Assembly: GCF_001685355.1 (NCBI RefSeq)
Contig: NZ_CP016438.1
Location: 5,766,001-5,830,000 of the forward strand
DNA: 64,000 bases
Source of the DNA: Streptomyces lincolnensis
GTDB taxonomy: Bacteria; Actinomycetota; Actinomycetes; Streptomycetales; Streptomycetaceae
Direction: 5' to 3'
The notes beneath the pieces were generated by a model. The model was not told the DNA's origin. It saw nothing but the letters and a program-made list of their open reading frames with translations, and did not search any database. Below, one piece after another: positions 62,542 through 64,000 of this stretch; positions within the stretch are counted from its first letter, which is position 1, and each line of letters opens with the position of its first letter. Made by a program: the position numbers and the translations under genes.

Positions 62542-64000
62542 ATGGTGGTTGACGGGGGGCGGGTAGCCGCTCGCGGTTTTCAGTACCAGTACCTGCGCAC
62601 TGTGGAGGCGCTGCTGGTCGGACTCGACGGCGACAAGGTGGCGGCGTGTCGTGTGGAAGGCCCGGGAACCACGACCTCGGTTCAGCTCGTCGACTGTGTC
62701 GACTTCGACCTGGTCGACGCGTCAGGGCGTTCCCTGATGGCCGTGCAGGTCAAGAGCGCCGGCCCGACCCGTGTGGTCAGCGCCCCGGACGCCGTACGGG
62801 TACTCGTGCATCTGATCACCGGCTTCGACGCTGTGGAGTACCGGTTGATCACATCGGCATCGCCCGACCACAACTGCTCACGTCTGGCGGAGACGTTGAA
62901 GCGCCACGGCGCGGACATCCCGGCGCTGCAGAGGGAGATCGAGACGCTCCTGCAACGGGCTCCCGTCGCCTGGGGCCTGTGCAAGGCGCTGTCACCGCAG
63001 CAGTGGGAGCGGCTGGGCCGGGCCGAAGTGGAGTTCGACCTTCGTGGTGAGACGCAGTTGCGTCAGGATCTCAACGGCATGCTGCGCACTCACCGGGCGC
63101 GCAGCGGTCGTGGGCTGTCCGGCCGTACCGGCGGCTTCATGCTCGGTTACCTGGTGGCCGAGGTCATGCGGCGTGCAGCCGATCCCGCTCTGGCGCACTG
63201 GGACATCGCCGACTTTCAGCGACTGCTGTTGGTCGAGGACGAGGAACTGGTCGCTGCCGTGGGACGGCAGGACTTCGGCCTGGTCTACGGACCGCTGCCG
63301 AGGGTTCCAGAAGTGTCCCGGCCGGGCCTGGTCAGCAAGGTCGATGAGCTTCTCTCACCATCCACAGCGGACTCCGCCGACGTCCCGGTGTGCGTGATCA
63401 CCGGGTTGTCGGGCCTGGGGAAGTCGAGTCTGGCCGCCGCGTACATCGCGGAGCACGCTTTTCGCTACGACGCCGTCTTCTGGGTCGAGGCCGAGACGGA
63501 GGAGGCGCTGACCGCGTCGTTCGCCCGGCTGCTCGGCCACTTGTCGGGCGCGAGTGAACCGGTGGCAGTGACAGATCCGCGGCTGCTCCGCGAGCAGGTG
63601 CATGCGCGGCTTCAGGCCTTGCCCGGGCCGTGGTTGATGGTTCTCGACGATGCCACAGCCAAGACGGCCCGGGCGTGGATACCGCGCCGGGGGCGTGGCG
63701 GGGTCATCGTGACGTCGCTGGGCGGGAACTGGCGCGATGCTCGTGGGCGCGTCGAGCTGGGTGCCATGAGTGCCGAACACGCGGTGCAGTTGCTGCGGCT
63801 GCGCCTTGGCCTGTCCGACAGTGAAGCCGCCGCGTATGCCGAGGTGGTGGGGCACCTCGCGGAGACGCTGGAACGCTGGCCGTTGGCGATCGAGGTGGCT
63901 TCTGGCTACCTGGTCGGCTGCAGAATCGGCGTGGAACGGCTCGACACCTACGCGGACACCTTGTTGCAGCGGGCAGCGGATGACGAGGAGGCCGTACCGC
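62542..64000 (+). CDS. PD-(D/E)XK-like nuclease-STAND/NB-ARC ATPase, partial (defence-like)
   Basis: 486 codons are visible and the frame is open at the window edge. N-terminal part: ARGFQYQYLRTVEALLVGL near 10-27, then CVDFDLVDASGRSLMAVQVKSAG near 51-74, the D...QxK layout of PD-(D/E)XK nucleases of the Cap4/DUF4297 kind. A helical linker follows. The P-loop ATPase domain has Walker A TGLSGLGKSS (K294), Walker B WLMVLDDAT (near 364-371) and an NB-ARC GLPLA-like WPLAIEVASG near 450. Antiviral STAND proteins combine such parts. ATG at 62542 follows GGGGAGGGACGC. The C-terminal sensor region lies outside the window. Confidence 0.7.
   Translation, partial: MVVDGGRVAARGFQYQYLRTVEALLVGLDGDKVAACRVEGPGTTTSVQLVDCVDFDLVDASGRSLMAVQVKSAGPTRVVSAPDAVRVLVHLITGFDAVEYRLITSASPDHNCSRLAETLKRHGADIPALQREIETLLQRAPVAWGLCKALSPQQWERLGRAEVEFDLRGETQLRQDLNGMLRTHRARSGRGLSGRTGGFMLGYLVAEVMRRAADPALAHWDIADFQRLLLVEDEELVAAVGRQDFGLVYGPLPRVPEVSRPGLVSKVDELLSPSTADSADVPVCVITGLSGLGKSSLAAAYIAEHAFRYDAVFWVEAETEEALTASFARLLGHLSGASEPVAVTDPRLLREQVHARLQALPGPWLMVLDDATAKTARAWIPRRGRGGVIVTSLGGNWRDARGRVELGAMSAEHAVQLLRLRLGLSDSEAAAYAEVVGHLAETLERWPLAIEVASGYLVGCRIGVERLDTYADTLLQRAADDEEAVP

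Overview
The window reads as a Streptomyces chromosome segment. Evidence: very high GC with strong third-position bias, frequent GTG/TTG starts, a 23S-5S rRNA end, and a run of genes in the order I remember from the S. coelicolor core (acuC, small DNA-binding protein, bS22, epimerase, acyltransferase, rsbN, bldN, HAD phosphatase, glutaredoxin, rex, hemA, hemC, hemD, hemB). Dispersed intergenic repeats common in Streptomyces also occur. No database search was possible; names rest on motifs and remembered families.

Left part (1-23.8 kb): the 3' end of an rRNA operon with a clear terminator, then metabolic genes, the developmental pair bldN/rsbN, and the redox-controlled rex-hemA-hemC-hemD operon, which carries a well-formed Rex operator. 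hemB follows after a flavoprotein oxidase gene. Three genes too short for ordinary ORF calling matter here: the 32-aa ribosomal protein bS22, a 70-aa excisionase-type regulator, and a 59-aa lipoprotein whose stop overlaps that of hemB.

Middle part (24-47.8 kb): an ordinary chromosomal mix. It holds a methyltransferase, an aminotransferase, an arylamine N-acetyltransferase, divergent argS and class I lysS, a DUF2637 membrane protein, two DUF3558-like lipoproteins, rtcB, a short-chain dehydrogenase, a luciferase-like monooxygenase with its FMN reductase, a two-component system, an M20 peptidase, a secreted histidine phosphatase and a flavodoxin-like/leucine-rich-repeat fusion. It is interrupted by a small gene graveyard (38.66-39.37 kb) and a MITE-like element (41.10-41.35 kb).

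Right part (48.5-62.3 kb): a compact biosynthetic gene cluster that I cannot match to a known product. It has a type II thioesterase, an SsuD-like monooxygenase, an MFS exporter, an ATP-grasp ligase, a TSUP (TauE/SafE) permease, a PP-loop ATPase, a free-standing carrier protein, an FkbM methyltransferase, an adenylation enzyme with a degenerate condensation remnant, an AsnO-type Fe(II)/2-oxoglutarate oxygenase, an MbtH-like protein, a second ATP-grasp ligase and a flavin reductase. Many junctions are ATGA/GTGA overlaps. Read together, the genes suggest a small modified peptide built around an activated, probably beta-hydroxylated Asn-like residue, elongated by ATP-grasp ligases rather than by modular NRPS; the PP-loop ATPase and TSUP permease hint at sulfur. 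Degenerate direct repeats lie at its left edge.

Right edge (62.5-64 kb): an incomplete ORF with an N-terminal PD-(D/E)XK-like domain and a STAND/NB-ARC ATPase domain, an architecture typical of antiphage defence proteins.
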